This document shows, in pieces, positions 1 through 5,221 of a stretch of 5,221 nucleotides of DNA (position 1 is its first letter; each line of letters opens with the position of its first letter). The translations under genes were made by a program, and so were the position numbers. Origin of the DNA: Deltaproteobacteria bacterium (GTDB lineage: Bacteria; Myxococcota; Polyangia; Haliangiales; Haliangiaceae); assembly GCA_018262455.1 (NCBI GenBank), contig JAGSPR010000448.1, positions 1 through 5,221 of the forward strand, given 5' to 3'. The notes under the pieces are model-generated. The model ran no database searches and was not told the origin of the DNA. It saw only the letters and a program-made list of their open reading frames with translations.

Positions 1-970
1 TGATGATGACGGTCCCGGGCGCCACATCGTGGCTCGTGAACCGCCGCAGCAGGTCGCGTTGCTGCATCCGGTTGAACGGCCTGAACAGCGGGCTCGTCGC
101 CATGAGGTTTCCGAGCAGCCGTTCGCGGGTGAACCCGTGCAAGGCCTCCGCGACCGTTCCGAGCTCGTCCGCGAGCGAGGTCAGCGACTGTCGTCCGACC
201 TCGAACAGATCGACCTCGGTGAGGCAGCCGACGCTCGCCGAGCGTGGTTGTGCCGAGAGCAGCGCCATCTCGCCGAACACGGCGCTCTCGCCGAGTGCCG
301 CGAGCGCGGTCTGCCGGCCGAGCCCGTCGGTCGCGAACACGCGAAGCCTGCCGCTCGCGACGAAGAAGAACGAATTGCCGGCCTCGCCTTCCCGGATCAC
401 GAGCGTCTCGGCGGGGACGCGGCGCAGGACCAGCGTGCCGAGCACGCGCCGAAACGCGGCCTCGCTCAGCGACGACAGCAGCGGGATCGGGTGGAGCGCC
501 TGAGGGAACTCCTTGAACGTGGCGGTCGCGTGTTCGGCGCGCTGGAGCGCGGCCGCGATCGCGCCGGCCGGAACCGGCTGACGAACGTCCGGGACCGCGA
601 TCGACAGCGATTCCTCGGGAAGCGCGATCCGGGTCGCTGCCTTGCCGAGCATCTCCGACTCACTCCCGTAGGTCACGACCAGCGATGCCGTGAGGTCACT
701 CGCGTCCCCGCCGTGGGCCTCGAGCACACGCGCACACACCAGCGCCGGCAACGGATGGCCCGCCTGGAGGCAGTACCAGGCGACCGCGCGATAGATCCCG
801 GCCGCCGCCGGATCGCCCAGCGCGAGCGCACAGTCGGCCACGCGGATCCGAGCGTCGTAGTCGAGTGGCGACGCTGCGACGATCGCGTCGTAGAGCCGGA
901 GCGCGGGGAGACACTGGCCTTGTCCGAATAACACCGCCGCGCTGCGCTTGACGTCCCCGAGCGAGACCAT
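1..970 (-). CDS. TPR-like / tandem cyclic nucleotide-binding domain protein (C-terminus beyond the left edge)
   Basis: Reading leftward from the ATG at 970-968, 323 codons stay open to the window edge, so the C-terminus is missing. An in-frame TAG lies upstream at about 1020, and no other ATG, GTG or TTG occurs between it and this ATG. Residues 8-90 are helical and Ala/Leu-rich, resembling TPR-type repeats (for example ALRLYDAIVAASPLDYDAR). Residues about 162-288 form a cyclic nucleotide-binding domain: the strand REGEAGNSFFFVASGRLRVF, then the phosphate-binding cassette FGEMALLSAQPRSASV at 232-247. In the family E234 contacts the ribose and R243 the cyclic phosphate; both are present, so cAMP or cGMP binding is plausible. 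From residue 291 (SPLFRPF, then APGTVII) a second such domain begins and runs off the edge. No DNA-binding helix-turn-helix is visible, so this is not a CRP-type regulator as far as can be read. It is divergent from the zinc-ribbon gene. The domain call is firm; the cellular role is unknown. Confidence 0.88.
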   Translation of the reverse strand, partial: MVSLGDVKRSAAVLFGQGQCLPALRLYDAIVAASPLDYDARIRVADCALALGDPAAAGIYRAVAWYCLQAGHPLPALVCARVLEAHGGDASDLTASLVVTYGSESEMLGKAATRIALPEESLSIAVPDVRQPVPAGAIAAALQRAEHATATFKEFPQALHPIPLLSSLSEAAFRRVLGTLVLRRVPAETLVIREGEAGNSFFFVASGRLRVFATDGLGRQTALAALGESAVFGEMALLSAQPRSASVGCLTEVDLFEVGRQSLTSLADELGTVAEALHGFTRERLLGNLMATSPLFRPFNRMQQRDLLRRFTSHDVAPGTVII

Positions 971-982
971 GCGGTACGGTAC

Positions 983-995
983 ACCGCCGGGCGGT
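983..995. repeat. 13-bp perfect palindrome in the divergent intergenic region
   Basis: ACCGCC-G-GGCGGT is a perfect inverted repeat with a one-base centre. The half-site GCGGT also occurs at 971-975, so three GCGGT/ACCGC units sit within 25 bp. It lies 12 bp upstream of the minus-strand start codon and overlaps the first base of the proposed -35 element of the plus-strand promoter. That position would suit an operator controlling both divergent genes. This is inference; short GC palindromes are common by chance in such DNA. Confidence 0.35.
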
Positions 996-1025
996 TTGCA
1001 GCCGGCCTCGTCGCGGCCCTATATT
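995..1025 (+). promoter_or_regulatory. Possible sigma-70-type promoter for the zinc-ribbon gene
   Basis: TTTGCA at 995-1000 matches four of six bases of the TTGACA consensus, and TATATT at 1020-1025 matches five of six of TATAAT, with a 19-bp spacer, slightly longer than ideal. TATATT stands out as an AT-rich island in a GC-rich gap. Transcription would begin near 1032, leaving a leader of about 30 nt before the GTG at 1064. The spacing and the weak -35 keep confidence moderate. Confidence 0.4.
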
Positions 1026-1053
1026 CCGGAGGTCGGAGCCGTGCTCGCGACGC

Positions 1054-1059
1054 AGGGGA
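1054..1059 (+). promoter_or_regulatory. Ribosome binding site supporting the GTG start at 1064
   Basis: AGGGGA lies 4 nt before the GTG at 1064. It supports that codon as the start, which places the first zinc-binding cysteine at residue 4. Confidence 0.55.
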
Positions 1060-1063
1060 CCTC

Positions 1064-2407
1064 GTGAAGAAATGCGCTAGCTGCACCAAGGATCTGCCGG
1101 ACGCTGCGCTGCACTGCGTCTTCTGCGGCGCCAAGCAAGCACCCGCGCCAGCCACCGCCGGTGGCGTCGCGAAGACCGTCATGGGTCACGGCAGTAGCGA
1201 GATGATCGAACAGCTGAGGGCCCACGCGGCTGCCACCGCGGCCAAGCAGCCGCCGCCCAACCTGCCCTCCGCCTCGCCCTACGCCCCCGCGCGGCCTTCA
1301 CAAGGCGGCCATGCCCCGCCAGGTGCGCCGCAATCCCCTGCTCCCCCCGCCACCATGGCCCCCGCGCCCGGATCGGTGGCGCCGACGATGTTCGTGCCCG
1401 GCGGCGGCGGCCCTCCGGGTGGAGGCTATCCACCCGCAGCTGCGCCGAGTGGTCCCCTCAACGCCGGTCCCGTCCCGGGCCGGGGCTACCCACAACCTCC
1501 CGGGCCCGCCCCGATGCAGCCGTTGCCAGCGTTGCCGATCCAGCCGGTGGTGCCGATTCCGGCTGTGATTCCGCCCTACCTGGCGTCACGCACCTCCGCT
1601 CGCGCCGGACGTCCGCTCGAGCCGTGGAAGGACAGCCTGCGGCTCATGATGTTCCTGTGGGGCGGCGTGCTCCTGCTGTACTTCGTGACGCCGCTCAGCA
1701 TCGAGCCGCTGAAGTTCCAGTGGGACAACATCATCGATGGCGAGGGCACGTCGAAGCTCGAGCCGCTGATCATCGTGGCCACCGGCCTGCTCAGCTTGCT
1801 GCTCGCGTGGATCCCGATGTCCCCGTCACCCCGCGGGTTGATCGGCGGGGTGCTCGGGTTGACCGGGATCGTGGTGCCGACGTTGCTGGCGCTGTCCAAG
1901 TCGAACTTCAGCGTAGACCAGGCGTTCGTTCTGATCGCCCTGGTGGGCACGCTCGTGCTGATCGTCGGCCTGCTGCTGCGCAACGAGTATCGCGACTCGA
2001 TCCTGCCGCGGCTGCTGGTGACGTTCGGCGTGCTCGCCGTGCTCGCGCCCTACGTCGTGCCGCGGCACGATCGAGTGCTCATCATCGAGATCTTCAAGAT
2101 GATCATCGAGGGTCCCGGCAAGCTCAAGCTCGTGGCCGCGCTCGAGCTGGCCCAGCTCGGCGTGATCGTGATGGCACTGCTCGCCTGGCTGCCCTCGCCT
2201 TCCAGCGGTGCCGCCAAGGTGTTCGCGTGGCTGCTCATCCTGTGGCCCGTCGTCGAGATGTTGACGACGCTCCTGCTCTCCGAGGACATCGTCGCGGCGA
2301 TCACGGGCAGCCCGAGCCACGCGTTGATGACCTGGGCACCGCTCTCGTCGTTCTTCGTGCTGATCGGCTACGGTTTTGCTTCGGTGCTCGGCAAGCAGCT
2401 CGAATAG
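1064..2407 (+). CDS. Zinc-ribbon, Pro-rich, multi-pass membrane protein of unknown function
   Basis: The 447-residue product has three parts. Residues 4-21 form a short zinc ribbon with paired CxxC motifs (C4/C7 and C18/C21), expected to bind one structural zinc. Residues about 25-185 are a disordered linker very rich in Pro, Ala and Gly, with GYP-containing stretches near 121 and 141 and a motif AKTVMG at 36-41. Residues about 190-447 hold roughly eight hydrophobic segments: 193-210, 233-252, 258-277, 286-305, 314-333, 356-376, 386-405 and 421-443. The N-terminus has no signal peptide, so the ribbon and linker probably face the cytoplasm. I do not recognise a named family for the membrane part; no transporter or enzyme motif is evident. 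The start is GTG with a good ribosome site. The amidase gene follows 12 nt after the stop, which suggests co-transcription. A zinc-ribbon membrane protein is certain in outline; its function is not. Confidence 0.88.
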   Translation: MKKCASCTKDLPDAALHCVFCGAKQAPAPATAGGVAKTVMGHGSSEMIEQLRAHAAATAAKQPPPNLPSASPYAPARPSQGGHAPPGAPQSPAPPATMAPAPGSVAPTMFVPGGGGPPGGGYPPAAAPSGPLNAGPVPGRGYPQPPGPAPMQPLPALPIQPVVPIPAVIPPYLASRTSARAGRPLEPWKDSLRLMMFLWGGVLLLYFVTPLSIEPLKFQWDNIIDGEGTSKLEPLIIVATGLLSLLLAWIPMSPSPRGLIGGVLGLTGIVVPTLLALSKSNFSVDQAFVLIALVGTLVLIVGLLLRNEYRDSILPRLLVTFGVLAVLAPYVVPRHDRVLIIEIFKMIIEGPGKLKLVAALELAQLGVIVMALLAWLPSPSSGAAKVFAWLLILWPVVEMLTTLLLSEDIVAAITGSPSHALMTWAPLSSFFVLIGYGFASVLGKQLE

Positions 2408-2409
2408 AC

Positions 2410-2413
2410 GGAG
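2410..2413 (+). promoter_or_regulatory. Ribosome binding site of the M14 amidase gene
   Basis: GGAG, 6 nt before the ATG at 2420 and just after the TAG of the upstream gene. It supports both this start and independent initiation within a shared transcript. Confidence 0.6.
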
Positions 2414-2419
2414 ATCCTG

Positions 2420-3085
2420 ATGGCTCATCATCGCGAGGTCGTGATCGGGCACAGTGTGCTCGGTCGCCCCATCGAGGCGATCCACTTCACGCCGCCCAGC
2501 TACGCCAAGCCGCGCCCGACGGCGCTGCTATTCGGCGCGATCCACGGCGACGAGGCGGTGACCCAGCTGATGCTCGAACGACTGGCCGATGAGCTGGTCG
2601 AGCGTCCGCCTGGTCGCGACACCTGGATCGTGCCGTGCCTCAACGTCGATGGCGTGCTCGCCGGGACCCGCAACAACGCCAACGATGTCGACCTCAACCG
2701 CAACTTCGCATCGGCCAGCTGGGGCACCGCGCGTCGACCCGGCTACAACCCTGGTAGCGGACCCGAGGATCAACCCGAGACGCAGCTCCTGGTCGCGCTG
2801 ATCGAGCGCGTCCAGCCAGCCCGGATGATCGCGCTGCACGCGCATTACCGGATGGTGAACTGGGACGGCCGCGCGGAGCCGCTCGCGCGCGAGCTCGCCG
2901 AGCGCTGCGGCTACCCCGTCGAGCACGACATGGGCTATCCGACGCCGGGCTCGTTCGGCACGAAGTACGGGGTCGAGCAGCAGCACGAGGTGATCACGCT
3001 CGAGACGCCGTACCTCGTTCCGGACGAGGCGGCGTGGATCGAGTGCCGGACGGCGCTGCGCTGGTGCGTCGACCTTCCAGAGTGA
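2420..3085 (+). CDS. M14-family zinc peptidase, MpaA-like (murein peptide amidase type)
   Basis: This 221-residue protein has the M14 metallopeptidase signature in order. HGDE at 42-45 supplies zinc ligands H42 and E45. TRNNANDVDLNRNF at 83-96 holds the substrate-binding R84 and the N93-R94 pair. H140 in IALHAHY is the probable third zinc ligand (H142 is the alternative). E195 in ITLETP fits the catalytic glutamate. GYPTPGSFGTKYG at 172-184 is characteristic of the MpaA branch. E. coli MpaA, similar in length, cleaves the gamma-D-Glu to diaminopimelate bond of murein tripeptide in the cytoplasm during peptidoglycan recycling. No signal peptide is seen here, which agrees with a cytoplasmic location. 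The ATG start has a good Shine-Dalgarno. Family assignment is strong. Substrate is inferred, since other M14 subgroups cleave different peptides or amides, so no gene symbol is given. Confidence 0.9.
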   Translation: MAHHREVVIGHSVLGRPIEAIHFTPPSYAKPRPTALLFGAIHGDEAVTQLMLERLADELVERPPGRDTWIVPCLNVDGVLAGTRNNANDVDLNRNFASASWGTARRPGYNPGSGPEDQPETQLLVALIERVQPARMIALHAHYRMVNWDGRAEPLARELAERCGYPVEHDMGYPTPGSFGTKYGVEQQHEVITLETPYLVPDEAAWIECRTALRWCVDLPE

Positions 3086-3124
3086 CAATTGGTTTCGGCC
3101 CGCGCATCCAGTACTTGTGCAGGA

Positions 3125-3141
3125 TGTGACGGCTTGTCACA
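3125..3141. promoter_or_regulatory. Perfect inverted repeat TGTGAC-N5-GTCACA, possible operator or hairpin
   Basis: Two perfect 6-bp arms flank a 5-bp centre (GGCTT). It resembles CRP-family sites (TGTGA-N6-TCACA), but the spacing between those cores is 7 here, one base too many. It ends 4 bp before the GTG at 3146. If that GTG is the true start, the site lies in the leader or promoter of the activator gene and could serve autoregulation; in RNA it could form a 6-bp hairpin. If the TTG at 3089 were used, it would be coding. Confidence 0.45.
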
Positions 3142-3145
3142 CTTG

Positions 3146-4387
3146 GTGTTCGTGAGAACGCCCTGGTGGACAGGTCTCGACCTCCGCGTGCTGAGGCACG
3201 TGCGCGGGGTGCTGCGCAGGCGTGCGCTCGAGCTGACGCTCGTGGAGCGCAGGCCCGAGGAACCCTCCGCGTTCGCGCCGATCACGAGCGACGAGCATGG
3301 CCCTGGGCTTGCGGTGTTCGCACCCGCGCTGTCGACACCGGAGCTGGTCCTGATCGACAGCATGCTCGGCGAGGCGGCGCTCGATGTCGGGGCGGCGCTG
3401 GCAGAGCGCGACGCCCCCGAGGACCAGGTCCTTGGCCGGCGGACGACCTATCACGGGATCTTCGGCGCCGCGCCGGCGATGCAGGAGCTCTACGATCTCG
3501 TCGATCGGATCGCGCCGTCAGATTCCACCGTGTTGATCCAGGGCGAGAACGGGACCGGCAAGGAGCTGGTCGCCCGCGCGATCCACCAGGCCTCGGACCG
3601 ACGAGACCGCAAGTTCGTGGTGACGAACTGTTCGGCGTTCAACGACAACCTGCTCGACTCCGAGCTGTTCGGTCACAAGCGCGGCGCCTTCACCGGCGCG
3701 GTCGCGGACAAGCCGGGGCTGTTCGAGGTCGCGGATGCCGGCACGTTCTTCCTCGACGAGATCGGTGACATGTCTCCCGTGCTGCAGGTGAAGATCCTGC
3801 GGGTGCTGCAGGAGGGCACCTTCAATCGGGTCGGCGACCCCGAGATGCGCAAGGTCGACGTCCGCGTCCTCGCCGCGACGAACCGAGATCTCGGTGCGAT
3901 GGTGGCAGCTGGACAGTTCCGCGAGGATCTCTACTACCGGATCCACGTGCTCGCCGTGATGTTGCCGGCGCTGCGCGAGCGCCGCGATGATATCCCGCTC
4001 CTGATCGAGCATTTTCTCGCGCGCCACCGCCGGACCCGCCCGAAGCGGCTGGCGCCTGCATGCGCGACGCAGATGCTCGCCTACCCGTGGCCAGGCAATG
4101 TGCGCGAGCTCGAGAACGAGGTCGAGCGCCTCGTCGTGCTCGCCGGTGATGCGCTCATGATCGGCGCCGAGTTGCTGTCGCCTCGGATCCGGCAGTGGAC
4201 TCCCATCGACGAATCGGCCCTCGAGCTCGATACCGGATCGTTGCCCGTTGCGGTCGAATCGCTCGAGCGCCGCATGATCGGTGCCGCGATGCGCCGCCAC
4301 GGTGGCAACAAGACGCGCGCCGCCGAGGACCTCAAGGTGTCGCGGCGAAATCTGATCCGGCTCGTTCAGAAGTATCAGCTCGGATAA
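3146..4387 (+). CDS. Sigma-54-dependent transcriptional activator (NtrC-type, no receiver domain)
   Basis: Numbering is from the GTG at 3146 (413 residues). The AAA+ domain spans about 96-340: Walker A GENGTGKE at 133-140, the sigma-54-contacting GAFTGA loop at 180-185, Walker B FFLDE at 201-205, switch N246, arginine fingers R259 and R265, and PGNVREL at 316-322. A Fis-type DNA-binding helix-turn-helix occupies 385-411 (GNKTRAAEDLKVSRRNLIR). All motifs for ATP-driven opening of sigma-54 promoters are intact. The first ~95 residues match no receiver, FHA, GAF or PAS domain that I can recognise, so the input signal is unknown. The start is uncertain: in-frame candidates are TTG 3089, TTG 3134 (AGGA 9 nt upstream), TTG 3143, GTG 3146 and GTG 3152. 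Codons 3089-3145 end in G/C in only 10 of 19 cases, against 24 of 25 from 3179, which argues that the extension is non-coding. It lies downstream of the amidase gene on the same strand. Confidence 0.92.
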   Translation: MFVRTPWWTGLDLRVLRHVRGVLRRRALELTLVERRPEEPSAFAPITSDEHGPGLAVFAPALSTPELVLIDSMLGEAALDVGAALAERDAPEDQVLGRRTTYHGIFGAAPAMQELYDLVDRIAPSDSTVLIQGENGTGKELVARAIHQASDRRDRKFVVTNCSAFNDNLLDSELFGHKRGAFTGAVADKPGLFEVADAGTFFLDEIGDMSPVLQVKILRVLQEGTFNRVGDPEMRKVDVRVLAATNRDLGAMVAAGQFREDLYYRIHVLAVMLPALRERRDDIPLLIEHFLARHRRTRPKRLAPACATQMLAYPWPGNVRELENEVERLVVLAGDALMIGAELLSPRIRQWTPIDESALELDTGSLPVAVESLERRMIGAAMRRHGGNKTRAAEDLKVSRRNLIRLVQKYQLG

Positions 4388-4427
4388 CCAGGGCCCCCCA
4401 CGCGTTTTCCTGGCCTCGTGAAAGGGG
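4388..4427 (+). other. Leader of the SIMPL gene with two competing short pairings
   Basis: CCAGG (4388-4392) can pair with CCTGG (4409-4413). Alternatively CCCC-CACG (4395-4402) can pair with CGTG (4417-4420) and, across an AAA bulge, GGGG (4424-4427), which is the ribosome binding site. The two pairings cross, so they exclude each other unless a pseudoknot forms. No T-run follows, so this is not an intrinsic terminator. A regulatory role is speculative. Confidence 0.2.
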
Positions 4428-4428
4428 A
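4423..4428 (+). promoter_or_regulatory. Ribosome binding site selecting the ATG at 4433
   Basis: AGGGGA lies 4 nt before the ATG at 4433. In-frame ATGs at 4439 and 4442 are also possible, at spacings of 10 and 13 nt; the first is preferred. Confidence 0.55.
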
Positions 4429-4432
4429 AACC

Positions 4433-5221
4433 ATGGAGATGATGAGCGAAAAGACCGTCGGCGGCGGCACGTTGCCTCGCTGGCTCGATCTGCGACCGCT
4501 TGGGCTTGTCGCGCTCGCCGGCGCGTTCGTCTGGTCGACCGCGATCGCGACAGGCACGTGGAAGAGCGTGCGGGTCAAGCCCGAGCTGCGAACGATCAAG
4601 GTCACGGGCTCCGCGAAGAAGCGGATCACCTCGGATCTGATCGAATGGGAGGCGGTGCTCGAGGCGCACGCGCCGGATCGGACCGCCGCGTACAAGCTGC
4701 TCCGCGAGGAGCGCGAGAAGGCCGTGGCCTTTCTCGAGGCGCAGGGCGTGAAGGCGTCCGAGATCCAGCCGCAGTCGACGACGTTCGAGGAAGAATTCGA
4801 CGTTCACGAGGAGATCAAGGTGCTGCCCGGGACGAACGTCCCGACGAAGACCGCGAAGAGGACCTCGAAAGGCTTCGTCACCCGCGAGAAGATCATCGTC
4901 CGCTCGAGCGATGTGCCGCGGATCGAGAAGGCCTCGCGCGAGATCACGTCGCTGCTGGAGCAGGGCGTCTCGATCAGCTCGGAGGCCCCGGCGTACTTCT
5001 ACACACGACTCGGGGAGCTCAAGGTCGAGATGCTCGCCGCCGCCGGCAAGGATGCACGCGCACGAGCCGACAACATCCTCCGGTCAGCCGGTGGTGCGTC
5101 GATCCATCGCCTGCGCGATGCCGACATGGGCATCATCAATATCAACCCCGCCAACTCCACGGAGACCTCGGAGGAGGGCAACAACGACACGTCCTCGTTC
5201 GAGAAGGACATCATCACGATC
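4433..5221 (+). CDS. SIMPL domain (DUF541) membrane-anchored protein (C-terminus beyond the right edge)
   Basis: An open frame of 263 codons runs from the ATG to the window edge without a stop. Residues about 22-42 (LGLVALAGAFVWSTAIATG) are a hydrophobic segment following an Arg-containing N-terminus. It is most likely an uncleaved signal anchor that puts the rest in the periplasm. The SIMPL fold begins at about 53 (TIKVTGSAKKRITSDLIEW), continues through a helix near 84-103, and includes the late motif DADMGIININPANSTE at 229-244 and NDTSSFEKDI at 251-260, seen in SIMPL proteins of Gram-negative bacteria. Family members are usually about 240-280 residues, so few residues are probably missing. 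The biochemical role is poorly known; characterised relatives are linked to envelope or oxidative stress. Residues about 119-148 form a very charged Glu/Lys loop. The gene starts 45 nt after the sigma-54 activator, on the same strand; no -24/-12 promoter is visible in that gap. Confidence 0.88.
   Translation, partial: MEMMSEKTVGGGTLPRWLDLRPLGLVALAGAFVWSTAIATGTWKSVRVKPELRTIKVTGSAKKRITSDLIEWEAVLEAHAPDRTAAYKLLREEREKAVAFLEAQGVKASEIQPQSTTFEEEFDVHEEIKVLPGTNVPTKTAKRTSKGFVTREKIIVRSSDVPRIEKASREITSLLEQGVSISSEAPAYFYTRLGELKVEMLAAAGKDARARADNILRSAGGASIHRLRDADMGIININPANSTETSEEGNNDTSSFEKDIITI

Noticed and set aside
29..931. 300-codon plus-strand ORF opposite the cyclic-nucleotide-binding gene
   Set aside because: The minus strand reads a protein with an intact phosphate-binding cassette. 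The plus-strand product is Arg/Glu-rich low-complexity sequence with no motifs, as expected for antisense of GC-rich coding DNA.
1240..1590. Collagen-like or tandem DNA repeat in the Pro-rich region
   Set aside because: Pro/Gly content is high, but there is no regular Gly-X-Y period and no repeated DNA unit; it reads as a disordered linker.
1826..2485. 219-codon minus-strand ORF within the membrane protein gene
   Set aside because: It is antisense to eight clear membrane segments, and the product is Gln/His/Arg-rich, a typical mirror of hydrophobic codons.
1624..2592. 322-codon plus-strand ORF overlapping the end of the membrane protein and the start of the amidase
   Set aside because: It is out of frame with both recognised proteins and its product is Arg/Ala-rich without hydrophobic segments or motifs.
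3089..3117. Possible sigma-70 promoter TTGGTT / TACTTG with 17-bp spacing before the activator
   Set aside because: Only three of six and two of six consensus bases match; the spacing alone is not enough to call it.
3125..3141. Canonical CRP binding site
   Set aside because: The TGTGA and TCACA cores are separated by 7 bases rather than 6, so it is reported only as an inverted repeat of unknown binder.
4388..4413. Intrinsic terminator after the activator gene
   Set aside because: The CCAGG/CCTGG stem is 5 bp with a 16-nt loop, and the TTTT lies inside the loop rather than after the stem.
3518..4807. 429-codon minus-strand ORF opposite the activator and SIMPL genes
   Set aside because: It spans two unrelated genes that both have clear family motifs on the plus strand. 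Its product is rich in Arg, Leu and His with no recognisable domain, so it is an antisense shadow.

Overview
This window has the look of a Myxococcota (deltaproteobacteria-like) chromosome. It is strongly GC-rich, nearly every codon in the genes ends in G or C, long antisense ORFs arise as by-products, and the gene types fit: a TPR-like/cyclic-nucleotide-binding protein, a zinc-ribbon protein with a long Pro-rich linker, and a sigma-54 activator without a receiver domain. The taxonomic call is inference; no rRNA or other marker is present.

Layout. On the minus strand, from 970 leftward and off the edge, is a protein with a TPR-like N-terminus, one complete cyclic-nucleotide-binding domain and the start of a second. 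A 93-bp divergent intergenic region (971-1063) holds a 13-bp palindrome and a plausible sigma-70-type promoter for the rightward genes. On the plus strand come (i) a zinc-ribbon, Pro-rich, eight-helix membrane protein (1064-2407), (ii) an M14 zinc amidase of the MpaA type (2420-3085), 12 nt downstream with its own Shine-Dalgarno, (iii) a sigma-54-dependent transcriptional activator (about 3146-4387) whose start is uncertain and which is preceded by a perfect TGTGAC-N5-GTCACA inverted repeat, and (iv) a SIMPL (DUF541) membrane-anchored protein (4433 to beyond the right edge). Genes (i) and (iv) have weak or no recognisable function; the two edge genes are incomplete.

How they may work together. 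The zinc-ribbon membrane protein and the amidase look like one transcription unit. The activator and the SIMPL gene follow on the same strand with short gaps, so all four could be co-transcribed. A muropeptide-cleaving enzyme next to an orphan activator and an envelope SIMPL protein would suit an envelope-monitoring or peptidoglycan-recycling module, but that is a hypothesis from proximity only. No mobile element, CRISPR array, tRNA or rRNA was seen. No convincing intrinsic terminator was found, and no gene-free stretch reaches 300 bases.
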